Below, piece after piece: positions 1-11,840 of a stretch of DNA of 52,872 bases (positions are counted from its first letter, which is position 1; every line of letters starts with the position of its first letter). The stretch comes from Anaeromyces robustus (taxonomy: Eukaryota; Neocallimastigomycota; Neocallimastigomycetes; Neocallimastigales; Neocallimastigaceae): the NCBI GenBank assembly GCA_002104895.1, contig MCFG01000309.1, positions 32,501 to 85,372 on the forward strand, in the 5' to 3' direction. The notes beneath the pieces are model-generated. The model worked only from the letters and a program-made list of their open reading frames with translations, ran no database searches and was not told where the DNA came from. Both the position numbers and the translations under genes were made by a program.

Positions 1-1963
1 TTTTTATTTATTTATTTTTTATTTTTTTTGACCGTTTTTTTTATTTATATTTATTTTAAATAAATAAATAAATAAACAAAAGTACAAAAATAAAATAAAA
101 AAAATAGAAAATTTTTATTATGTAAAAATTTTAATTTTAATTTTAATTTTAATTTTATTTTATTTTTCTCTATTTTTATTTATTTATTTATTTATTAAAT
201 ACTTATTTATTTATTTACTTTCTTAATAATCTTTTAATTCAAGTATTTTATTTTGTTTTATTATTTTTTAAATCAAGTATTTTTCATGTTTATCGTTTTA
301 ATTTATTTATTTATTAATTACAATAGTAAGAAATAAATCAAGAGAAAAGAAAAGAAAAATATTATTATTATTATTATTATTTATTATGGAATAAAAATTA
401 TTTTTTTTAATAGAATTATAGAATTAATGGATTTTTCTATTTTAAACTAAACTAAGCTAAAAAAAAAAATTAAACTAAATAATTATGCTAAACTAAAAAA
501 AATTAAAAAAACTAAACTAAAAAAATAAAATCCTTTATATTGTAATTTTATTGTAATTTTATTGTAATTTTATTTTTTATTTTTATTTGTAACCTTTTTA
601 AGTAAAAATTAATAAATAATTTAAGAAAAAAAAATTTATTTATTTATTTAATTAATTAATCAGTTATATAAATTTTCTTAGATTAGAGAAAGGGGAAAAA
701 AATTCATTGAGAAAAAAAAAATTCATTGAAGAAAAAAAAATTATAAAATATAAAAAAAATTGGAATAAAAAAAAGAAGAGTTTTATTTTATAGAATATAA
801 AAAATTATATTTCAAATAATAAAAATTATATTTTTTTTAAAATAAAAAAAAAAAAAGATTTTATTTTAACGGCAGTTGCTTTGCTTTTTAAACTTTAATT
901 TAGAGGGTGGTAAAATAAAAATTAATGAATCTATGAATTTTTTTGAATTATTCTTTTTTTTTTTTTTTTTTGCATTAAATCATCAAAAATAAAATTTGTA
1001 TGTATTTATATATTTATTTTTTAAGATAATAATAATAGATAATAATAGTTAATACTAATAGTAATAATAATATGAATAATAATAAAATAAATAAATGAAT
1101 GAATACTTAATTAGTTAATTAATTAATTAATTAATCATAATAAATAAATAAATAAAATATTAAATTAAATAATTTTTTTTTTGTGTTGAAATTTCATTTT
1201 ATGGCAGTATTTTATGCTTTATGATATACTATAAAAAGTTAAAATCTGGAAAAAAAAAATTAATGTATTGAATTTTCTTGTGCATTTTTTTTTTTATATT
1301 TATTTTCAATAATAATTTAATTAAAATTTATTTATTTATTTAAAAGTATATTTATTTATTCATTTATTTAATTGATTAATTATTTTTTTTTTGACATTTG
1401 TATTAAGCTATAGGATATATTAGGATAGGTATAACATATTATCATATATTATTAATATATATAATAATATATAATAAAAATTTTATTACGGTGTATGAAT
1501 ATATGTAGCATAAAATTTCTTACAAGTTTTTTAATATTAATATATTATAAATATATTATGAATATATTATGAATATATTATTAATATATTATGAATATAT
1601 TGTGAATATATTTATGTGTCAGTCGTTTTCTATTATTTTTTATGCCAATATTTTAAAAAAGATAATGGATAATTAATAATTAATCCATTATCAAATAATA
1701 TTAATATTTAAAATTTATCTTTAATAATAATAATTATCAAATAATAATAATAATAATAATAATAATTTTTGATTTTAATTCAAGGTATGACAAATCATAT
1801 ATTAAATATAAAGCAATTCTATAATATATTAATATATAACTTTAATATATGTCACAAACTATTATTAATATTATTATCAATATATTAATAATAAATGTGA
1901 TAATTTAAATGACTATTTATTTATCTATTTATTAATATTATTTATAAAATCATTACTAATATA

Positions 1964-1998
<35 letters not shown>

Positions 1999-2659
1999 AT
2001 TAAAAAAAAAATTTTTTTTATATAAATAAAGGTGAAAGTGACCACTTTTTTTTTAAAAAACAAGTTTTTAATTTTTTAGAAATTAAAAAATATTACTTTT
2101 CTTTATTATTTAAGCAAATATTTATTTATAAAAGAGAAAAAAAAAAAAAGAAATTAAATTAAATATAATAATAACAATTATATAAAATATTTAATATTAT
2201 ATTAGAACATTTTTTTATTTTATATACAACAATAAAATTTTTTTTTAATATATATATTATTTAATATAATATAATTTGTACCCTGAATGTTGAAATTATT
2301 CAATTTCGAAAAAACCAATTTAACTAATATTTATCAAAAACAAAACATTATTATCAGAGTTAAAAAACCTCCTTAAAATAATAATAATAATATATATTTT
2401 TTTAGAAATAAATACAAATTCAAACATACTTTTACTTAACACTTTTTTTTTTTAAAGTATTTATCTTATAATAATATTTTTAATTTAAGAAGAAATATAA
2501 TATAAAGTTATTAAAAAATAATAACAATTTTTAGCTGTTAACAAAAACAAAAACAAAAACAAAAGCAAAATATTAATTATTAAAAACAATAACCGTTTAA
2601 AAAAAAAAAAGAAAAACTTTAGAAAAATTTTTTAATAATAATAATAATAATATTCAAAA
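1..2659. other. Gene-free A+T-rich flank
   Basis: No open frame with protein-like composition is visible. The stretch holds poly-A/T runs, TTTA/AAAT microsatellite tracts (for example near 1960-2000), an 11-base tandem array at 1550-1615 and a short inverted repeat pairing 1661-1670 with 1683-1692. The last few hundred bases are presumably the promoter and leader of the gene starting at 2660, but no specific element can be assigned in such biased sequence. Confidence 0.7.
1550..1615. repeat. 11-base tandem array, six copies
   Basis: The unit aatatattatg is repeated head to tail six times. Copies 1, 2 and 4 are identical; copies 3, 5 and 6 differ by one to three bases. The 11-base period is close to one helical turn. 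No function is claimed. Confidence 0.85.
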
Positions 2660-3520
2660 ATGATGTCATCAAGTTTTAGTACAGATTCTTCCTTTGGTGA
2701 TTATTTGGTCTATGAAGCTACTTCTAAAATAAGGAAGAAGAAGCAAAATAGTAAAAGAGATTCTTATTCAAATTATAATACTTATAGTTCTTATAATACT
2801 TTTGTAAATTCATTATCTTCCTATTCTCATGAAAGTAAACCTACTTCTATTTATGATAGATATGATAAATATAAGAATGAAAAAAAAATGAAACGTCTTA
2901 GTAACTATAGTAATCTTAGTAATAATAATGGTGATTTTATTAATAATGAATTTGTTGGTGATAGTCATCAATATAATCAATATTTAAATGTTACTAATCA
3001 ATTATTAAATCCAAATTATGATTCAGAAGCTACTGTTAGTTCTATTTCATCTCTAGCTTCATTATCCTCTTATTTATCTGTAGATTCTGTATCAACCGCT
3101 AGATCTAATAGATCAAGTAAATCAAAAAAAAGTGTTTCATTTTCCGATGAAATATTTTTTATTCCACCATCAGAAGTAGAAAAAGTGGAGAAAGAAAAAA
3201 AGAAGAATATATTTGAAAAAGAAATACATAAAATGGAAAAAATGATTATTAAAATAAAAGTAAAAGATGAAGATGATAGTAAAAATAAAAATAAAAATGA
3301 AAATGAAAATGAAAATGGAAATGAAAATAAAAATGAAAATGAAAATGAAAATGGAAATGAAAATGAAAATGAAAATGAAAATGAAGAAAGGGGATTGGGA
3401 AAAGAAGGAAAAGATAAAAGTAAAGAAAAAGGAAAAGATGAAAAGAAGAAATCATCCATGAAACGTTTATTAAAAAAATTAAATAAAAAGGATCATAAAG
3501 AAAATAAAGAAAATAAATAA
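2660..3520 (+). CDS. Low-complexity Ser/Asn/Lys-rich protein, unknown function
   Basis: Intronless frame of 286 residues starting at ATGATG; the first ATG is taken as the start. I do not recognise the family. Residues 1-150 are rich in Ser, Tyr and Asn. Residues 157-161 read KSVSF, followed by SDEIFFIPP; this fits the RVxF consensus for docking on protein phosphatase 1, which is an inference from a short motif only. Residues 172-205 are charged and likely helical. Residues 213-241 are an (EN)n tract with G and K interruptions, encoded by a GAAAAT hexanucleotide array, followed by a very basic Lys-rich end. The upstream half has complex, non-repetitive codons and higher G+C than its flanks, which supports a real gene. 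It lies tail to tail with the ankyrin gene at 5548-7206. Confidence 0.7.
   Translation: MMSSSFSTDSSFGDYLVYEATSKIRKKKQNSKRDSYSNYNTYSSYNTFVNSLSSYSHESKPTSIYDRYDKYKNEKKMKRLSNYSNLSNNNGDFINNEFVGDSHQYNQYLNVTNQLLNPNYDSEATVSSISSLASLSSYLSVDSVSTARSNRSSKSKKSVSFSDEIFFIPPSEVEKVEKEKKKNIFEKEIHKMEKMIIKIKVKDEDDSKNKNKNENENENGNENKNENENENGNENENENENEERGLGKEGKDKSKEKGKDEKKKSSMKRLLKKLNKKDHKENKENK
3291..3384 (+). repeat. Coding GAAAAT hexanucleotide array
   Basis: Imperfect tandem copies of gaaaat (variants ggaaat and aaaaat) encode the Glu-Asn tract of the preceding gene. Six-base units keep the frame, so copy number can change without breaking the protein. The array also creates long meaningless open frames on both strands. 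Confidence 0.9.
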
Positions 3521-5441
3521 ATAAAAAAAAGTGTATAAAAATATAAATATAAATATAAATATAAATTTATATAAAAAAATATATATATATATTTAAATAA
3601 AGAAAATTATATATATATTATACCAGAAATTTATATTTTATATTTTATATTTATATTTAATTTTTGTATAATGTGATATGTATTATTTTTTTTTTTATTC
3701 TTCTTTTTGTAATCCTTATAACTTATTATAAATAATTCATAAATTATCTTTATTATATTTATTTGAAACTAAACGCATATTTTATATCAAAGTAAAAAAA
3801 AATAAATTGTTTTTTTTTTTTACTAATATTCTGATTATTTAAAATAAAGTAAATAAATAAAAAAAATAAACTAAAAAAAAAAAAAAAAGAACTTTTCAAT
3901 TTTAAGTTAATGATATTATAAATTTATTTTATTTTATTTAATTGTATTTTATTTTAAATAGCCAGGATATGTATATTAATTTAAGTAAAACAAACAAACA
4001 AAAATTCAAACAAACTAACAAACTAACAAACAAATAAATTAATCAATTAATATATCAATATATATCAAAATATCATAATTATCCAATAATATTATTAAAT
4101 AACGTTGAAGATTTAAAAGGGGAAAAAAAAAAGATTAAATAATAATCATAATAATAATCATAATTATAATCATAAGAATAATAATAATTAAAAAACAAAA
4201 CAAAAACAAAACAAAACAAAACAAAAAAGATTATTATTAATTATTATTATTTAATTCTTTGTTTTTATTCGATTTAAAGGATTAAGATAAAAATAAAAAT
4301 GAATAATTATGAAATTTATTTTTATTTTTATTTTAATTTTTTTTTTTTTTTATTTTAAAAAATTTTTTTTATTAATAAATAAATATTTAATTTTTTTTTT
4401 AATTATGTAAAAATTAATTTATGAAGATAAATAAAAAACAAAAAATAAAGAGCATAAATATAAACAAAATAAAACAATCCAAAACAAAAACAAAAAGTTC
4501 ATGTGAAAAAAAAAATAACAAACAATAACAAAAAATATGAAAAAAAAATTATAAAAAAAAAAAAAAATAAAATCAAAATCTTCAAAATTTATTAAAAATT
4601 AAATAAATCTCTTAAAATTTTAACTAAATAACCAAATAAATAAAATCTATATTAAAAATTATTATAAATCTATCAAATATTCAATAAATATCTTAAATAA
4701 CTAAATAAATTAAATAAATAAATCTATTAAAAATTAAATGAAAAGTTTAAATTATTAAATAAATACAATTATTAAAAATAACCATTATTATTATTTTGAA
4801 AAAAAACATATTTAAATTTTATTATATAACTGTAATAATAAATTAAAAATTCAAAAATTCAAAAAAAATAAAAAATTAAAAAAAATTAAAAAAAAAAAAA
4901 AATCTTTTTTATTTTTTTCTATTTTATTTTCCTTGTTAATATTATTTTGTGTGTGTGTGAAGTGTGTGAATTGAATTGAATTGACTTTGGAGATGATTTA
5001 TGTTTATGTTGTTAATTTTTTGTGTATAAATTTTGTGTAAATTTTATTGTTTTTATTTTTATTTTTTTTACTTTATGTATTTTTTGTTACCCATTGACAT
5101 AAAAATATTTTTAAATTAATTAATTTATTTATTAATTTATTAATTTATTTATTCATTTATTTAAAGATATTAATTTTATTTATTTATTAATTTATTTGCT
5201 CACTTATTTGATATTTTTTATTTTATATTTTTATTTTTAATTTACATCTACATTTACACATTTTTATTATTATTCATTATTATTTAATATAAATTGGATA
5301 ACCCAGTTATAAAACTATGTTACGTTACAATGAAAAAAAAAAAATTATTAACTATTATTATTATTATTATTATTATTATTTAATTCATTGTTATTATTTT
5401 ATTGTTATGTTGTTAATTTTTATTTTTATTTTATGTTATTT

Positions 5442-5478
<37 letters not shown>

Positions 5479-5547
5479 TTTTCTTAAAGTATGAATATAA
5501 TTAATTAATCAATTAACTAAAAAATATTTTTTTAATTTTTTATTTTT
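3521..5547. other. Intergenic, between convergent 3' ends
   Basis: No gene seen. It contains A-rich tracts with scattered C (about 3985-4220), poly-A/T runs, TAT/ATT triplet arrays near 5356-5380, a TA dinucleotide run near 5450-5472 and a small TGTG patch near 4950. Both flanking genes end into this stretch, so it should hold two 3' untranslated regions. Confidence 0.65.
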
Positions 5548-6983
5548 TTAGATACACAAATATTTTTCTAAATAATATTTTTCATGTTTAAATGCTATAG
5601 ATAATGATATTTCTCCTTTTTTATTTTTTATTTTTGTATTGGCTCCTTGTTCAATTAAATATTTTACAATTTTTTCATTTCCATTTTTACAGGCTTCAAA
5701 TAATGCTGTTTCTCCATTCCAATTTTTCTTATTAATCTCTGCTCCATGTTCCACTAAATATTTTATTATCGTTTCATGGCCATTTTCACAAGCTATAAAT
5801 AATGGTGTTTCTCCATTTCTATTTTCTTGATTAATATTCGCTCCATGTTCTATTAAACTTATTACTATCATTTCATATCCATTTTTACAAGCTTCAAATA
5901 ATGGTGTTTTCCCTTCATTATTTTCTATATTTATATTGGCTCCATGTTCCATCAGATAATTAATAATCGTATTATTCTTTTTATGATTTGCTTGAATAAA
6001 TGATTTAAATAATGCCGTTTCTCCATTCATATTTTTTTTATTAATCTCCGCTCCATGTTCAATTAAATATTTTACTATCGTTTCATGTCCATTTTCACAG
6101 GCTGCAAATAATGGGGTACAACCGATAAGATTTCCAAAATAATTTCCATACATAGGATTTCCATAGATATTTCCATAGATATTCCCTTGATGATCTTTAA
6201 TTTTTTCAATAGGTTTATTAATATCGGATACTGCTCCTCCTCCTCCTTCTATTAAATATTTTACTATGGTTTCATATCCATTTTTACTTGCCAAATATAA
6301 TAATGTTTCTCCTTTATTATTTACTTTATGAATATCTGCTCCTACTTCAATTAAATATTTTACTATATTTTTATAACCATGACTACATGCAGCAAATATA
6401 GGTGTTTCACCATACTTATTTTCTTTATTTAAATTAGCTCCATGTTCAATTAAATAATGAACAATGGTTTCATGACCATAATAACAAGCATAATATAATG
6501 GTATTTTTTGGTCAGAATCTTCTTTATTAATATCCATCCCTTGTTCTATTAAATATTGAACTAAATGTTTATTTCCTCTTTCACATACATTATTTAAATA
6601 AGAAATACTATCATTATTTCTGTAATAATTTATATTTCTATGAATTTCATATTTTTTAAAGGTATGATTTAATTCTCCTGTGGTGATAGGTATTTTATAT
6701 TTATAATAGTTCAATAAATTTAAGATAAAATCATTATCAAAAAATTTAAAATGTTTAAAAATAATATCTAATAAGTCCACATTATTATCTTTAATTAAAC
6801 CTTTTATTAAAGGTCTGGATATTTTTAAATAATTTGCACAATTTTCAACAATAAATTTTAACCTTTCACAAGTTAATAAATTATTACTAAATAGTTTAAA
6901 GATAATATCTTTATTATTATTATTAATATTATTATTATAATTATTCTTACTTTTATTCTTATCCTTATTCTTATTATTTTTTA

Positions 6984-7026
<43 letters not shown>

Positions 7027-7206
7027 TATTAAAGAATTTAATATTTCAATATTTTTATTATCGATAGCTTTTACATATAAATCAATTGGAATTTCAACAT
7101 TAGGTTGATTGAAATCCTTTAGAAATTCTTCTATATTATTATAATTTAAATTTTTTGGAAATTCAACATTTGGATTTATTTTACTTTCATTTAAAATAGT
7201 ATTCAT
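5548..7206 (-). CDS. Ankyrin-repeat protein
   Basis: Single-exon protein of 552 residues. Residues 1-60 are a unique leader, 61-100 an Asn/Lys-rich linker (14-residue poly-Asn at 61-74, encoded by an ATT/AAT array), and 101-195 a helical region without clear repeats. From about 200 to the C-terminus there are roughly ten ankyrin repeats. They carry the usual cores such as GETPLFIACENGHETIIKYL and the hallmark HGAxIN at repeat ends. Repeat 4 is followed by an unusual insertion (about 321-361) with GGGG and repeated GNxYGN elements. Ankyrin arrays are protein-binding scaffolds, so a partner-binding role is likely but the partner is unknown. No signal peptide or enzymatic domain is seen. Confidence 0.9.
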
Positions 7207-7752
7207 ATTTCATATATTATAAAAAAAATAAAATAAAAAGAAACTTTTTGTTTTTTTTTTTAAATAAAATTATAAAAAATTAATGTTTTTTTTTTTTTTT
7301 GTTTAAACAATAAATAAATGAAATTTTAAAATTTCAAAAGTAAAAAATTCAAAAATAAAAAAAAAAGAGAGCACTTTTTTTTCCTTTTTTATATTTAATT
7401 TATTTTATTAATTTATTAATTAAATTTTTTTTTTTTTTCATTCTTTTTATTCTTTTTTTTTTTTTTTTATTTTTATTTTTAAATTAAAAAATTGATAAAT
7501 TAAATGCTTGAAAGATTTTTTTTTTTTTTTTTTATGTCATGTCATAATTTATAATTTAATATTTTTATTTATTTATTATCTATTTATCTGTTTATTCATT
7601 AATATCTTTATTTATCTAATAATTTATTTATTTCTTATTAATTTATTTATTTATTTATTATATTAAAAAAAAGAATAATTTAATAATATACAAAAAAAGT
7701 TAATTAATTAAAGTTTAATATTAATTAAAATTTACTATTAATTTTAATATAA

Positions 7753-7802
<50 letters not shown>

Positions 7803-8390
7803 ATAATATTCAATTATTGATATTTATCCATCAATAAGGTTAATGACTATTTTCATATTATAAAATTTTACCATCCTTTCATGTTTTGAATAATTATCTT
7901 TCTCTCTGCTTACACACACCTACACCTTCAATATATTTATATAATTATATAATTATATATTTATTTTTATTTTAGTTATTAGTTATTAAGAATATCATAA
8001 TATTGTAAAATAGAAATAAAAAATAAAAAAAAAACTATAACAATTATAAGATTTTTTTTTGTATAGTATTGTTGTATGTTGTATTAATATATATATATAC
8101 ATTTTATATCATATGACTACTTTTCTTTTTTTCTTAAGCTTGTTCTTATTCATTTTATGTAATTAACTAAATATTTTTTTTTTTTTTCATTTTTCGTGAT
8201 TCTTTTTATCTTGGCTTATTTAATTTAAAAAAAAAAAAAGAAAATTAAGTTAAAATGTTTCCATTTTACCATTGTTTCACATGTTTAACAATAATAATTA
8301 TGAATAAAAGTAACCTCCAACCTCTAAAAATGTTTATATTAAAAATATATATATACATATATATATATATATGTAATTATTATTTTTTAA

Positions 8391-8422
<32 letters not shown>

Positions 8423-9239
8423 ATTAAATACTTTACTTTACATATATCCTCATTTTTTAAATATAATAATTAATGGTTATTTACCCTTTATAATCTTTTT
8501 TTCTTTTGTTTTATTTATAGGTGTTTTTTTATTTTTTTTTTTTAATACATAAGTAAATTAAATATAAATGCACTACCAAAAAAAAAATTTAAAAATTATA
8601 AAATCTAAAAATTATAAAAAAAAAACAATATCTAATAAATCAATATTTATTTTCATTGATTAATTTTTTTATTCATAGGGACAGGATGGATATATTTAAA
8701 TCTTCAATATATCTTTGCAACTTTAAAAATTTTAATCTTTTATAAATTAGTAAAATTTTATGGAATATTTTAAATACAATATCTTTTTTTTTTATTATAG
8801 ATTTTACTATCTTAATAAATAGATATTTTTGTTATTGATCGTTTCAACAATATGATTTAATTAAAATATAAATTATATATATATTATATTATTTAATTTT
8901 TGATCAGGATAAAAAAGTATTTCATTTCATTTAAAATAAATAGTTTTAATAAAAATTGTAAAAATAAAAGGTTATTATTAAAATTTGTATATATATACTA
9001 AATTTTAATATTTCATTATTAAATTTAGTAAAGCAGTTGCTTCATTACCTCTTATTTTTTATTATTAAAATTAAATATTTTGTAAATAAGTAATTTTTTT
9101 TTTAAAAAAAATTCTTTATTTAATATTTCAAATTTTTTAAATAAAAAGAAGAAAAAAAAAATTAGATTTTTAGAAAAATTTTCACATATTTTGTCGTTTC
9201 ATATACTAAGTTAACTAATATTTAAATGGTTACATCATA

Positions 9240-9241
<2 letters not shown>

Positions 9242-9289
<48 letters not shown>
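9242..9289. repeat. 48-base poly-T
   Basis: Uninterrupted run of 48 T, the longest homopolymer I saw in the window. Read length at such a run is uncertain. Confidence 0.85.
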
Positions 9290-9292
<3 letters not shown>

Positions 9293-9547
9293 TATTATCC
9301 ATCATTTTCACAAATCTCAAATCTTTCTTGATAATCAAATGATAATAATCATAACTTTATAAAAAATATTATTAATGTTGAATTGTCACAATAATTTTTA
9401 ATAATATATATTTTAAAAGTTAGAAAGTTAAAATTTAGCATGTTATTTATATACATATATATATATATATATATTATGTTTATTTGTTATACCTGTAAGT
9501 ATATATTTTAATTTTCATGATATTCATAAAAAAAACAAATATTATTG

Positions 9548-9549
9548 AA

Positions 9550-9617
<68 letters not shown>

Positions 9618-9649
9618 AAATAAATAAATAATAAATAAATAATAAATAA

Positions 9650-9688
<39 letters not shown>

Positions 9689-9719
9689 ATGAATAAATAA
9701 ATAAATGAATAAATAAATT
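9548..9719. repeat. AAAT tetranucleotide array
   Basis: About 170 bases of near-perfect aaat/taaa repeats with a few slipped units (AAT and GAAT variants) in the middle. Confidence 0.9.
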
Positions 9720-10138
9720 AATATATTAATGAGTGTTAATATTATATATTAATCAATTAAAAAATATACATAAAATAAAATAAAAAATAAAAAAAAAGTT
9801 TAAAAAAAATTTTTTTTAATATTTTATTCGTTTTATATAAAAATATATATAAAATGAAATTAGAATGAAATTCATTTTTAATTTTTGAAATTCAAATTAG
9901 AAAACTTATATAGAGAAAAAAAAAAAAAAAAGGAGAGATAAAAAAAGAAGAGAAAGAAAGAAAATATTTCAGCATTAAATATTTATTTTATTTCAAACAT
10001 TTTAAAAATATAAATCAACTTTTAATATATTTATATTCAATAATAATAATAATAGTAATAATATATTAGGAATTCTATATAGGAAATTTATTATATATAT
10101 ATATATAAATATTTTATTTGTTAGACACTGAATTTTTG

Positions 10139-10198
10139 AATTTTATTTTTGAATAATATTATATATCCTAATATATAATATTATTCAAAAATAAAATT
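10139..10198. repeat. Perfect 28-base inverted repeat
   Basis: Arms 10139-10166 and 10171-10198 are exact reverse complements around the 4-base loop CCTA. The arms include non-trivial sequence (TTTTTGAATAATATT), so this is more than background A+T symmetry. It sits about 200 bases upstream of the RNF220-like start codon and could form a hairpin or cruciform, or be the remnant of a tiny inverted-repeat element. Confidence 0.85.
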
Positions 10199-10397
10199 AA
10201 TATATATGACTTACATTTATAAATTGTATAAAAAATAAAAAATTTACTCTTGAGATTTCATTTCTTTTTTAATATATATATATATTTAATAGAATATATT
10301 ATATATAATAAGTATATATATAATATATAGATAAGAAAAAAAAAAAAAAAAAAATTAAATTACAATATTTGAATTACATTACTTATTAAAAAAAATA

Positions 10398-11783
10398 ATG
10401 GAAAAAAGACAAAGAAAAAATAGTAGTAATACAATGCATTGTCCAATATGTCAAGAAACTATATCTAAAACTACAATAAAATCTCATTTTACTCATCACT
10501 GGAATAATATTAATTCAAATATAAATGAAAAGTCGTCAGAATGGTTAGTCGAGACTCGAAAGAAAAATAGAAAAGCAGCTGTAGCTGCCATGAAAAAATT
10601 TGCTTCTAAAAAAGATTTTTTGGAGGATGACTATGAAAGAGTATTATTATATAACATTATTAATTATTAATTACTTTATTAATTATTATTATTTTTAATT
10701 ATTTAACTATTAATATTAATTATTATTATTATTACTATTAAATATTATCATTATCATTATTTTAATTGAAATTTTACTTTGTAATTCATGAAAAAAATTT
10801 TTTTATTATTTTATTTTAAAATATATATATATATATTATATAATAACTTGTCTCTCTTTCTGTTATATATTCTATTATTTTTTTTTTACTTTCTTTTCAA
10901 TATAATATAATATATATATATATATTTTAGTTACTGTCTCGAGTGAAAAATAATAGAATTTCAAGAATTAATATTTTAAGAGGTTTTATAAAATATATTT
11001 TATTAATTATATATATTATATATTATAATTTCATTTTTAAAAAAAGAATGAATTTCTTTTTTTTTTTTTTTACTTATTGATGTATTATTCATTTATATAT
11101 ATAAAATAAGAAATAATAATAAAAGAAAATATTGTTATTAATATAAAATAAAAATGTTATTTCTTATTATATTATATTTTATTTAAAAAAAAGAAAAGAC
11201 AAAAAGAAAAAATAAAAAAAGTGATATAGATAATATTTTAGGTATTTATAATTTATAATATATATTTTAAATAATATATATTTTAAAATATTTTTGAAAT
11301 AATGACATATTGCTAATTATAAAATGATAATTAAAAAATATATAATAAATTCTTTATTTCCATTTTTTATATATATTTTTTACATAATTATATTATTTTA
11401 TATTATATATTATATATATGTTTAATATATGACTTATATAGATGATTATAATAATAGTCAAATACCGTCTACATGTTTTATGTGTGGTACCGTGCTTTAT
11501 GGTTCCTTAGATCAAATTAATTTACATATAGATCGTTGTCTACAACAACAACAACAACTTGAAGAAAATCAATTAGAATTAATATCACCTTCGAATACCA
11601 CTTGTGGTTTAACCACTAATACTAATAATACTACGGATACTCATAATGATTATGAAAAAAATACCCCTCTTGTAAATGAAAAAAAAAATATAATTTTTTT
11701 TCTATTTATTTATTTATTTAGTTTTTTTATATATATTTATTATTCAATATTATTTATTACTTATTATTTATTATTTATTACAG

Positions 11784-11840
<57 letters not shown>

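Larger units (their letters stand above)
7207..10397. other. Long gene-free interval with homopolymers and microsatellites
   Basis: Between the divergently oriented ankyrin and RNF220-like genes. It contains a 42-base poly-T (7755-7796), a 48-base poly-T (9242-9289), a long AAAT array (about 9548-9719) and a perfect 28-base inverted repeat (10139-10198). A short frame at 8255-8473 runs into ATT/ATA repeats and is not credible. Promoters of both flanking genes must lie here, but no motif stands out. Confidence 0.65.

Noticed and set aside
860-910. Slightly less A+T-rich patch considered as a tRNA or small RNA gene
   Set aside because: No cloverleaf arms or T-loop sequence could be found; the same holds for the patches near 5290 and 40100.
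3070-3459. Minus-strand Ser/Phe-rich open frame
   Set aside because: Shadow of the GAAAAT coding array and Ser-rich codons on the plus strand.
8255-8473. Short plus-strand frame of 72 residues
   Set aside because: Runs into ATA and ATT repeats, has no recognisable domain and no convincing splice partners.
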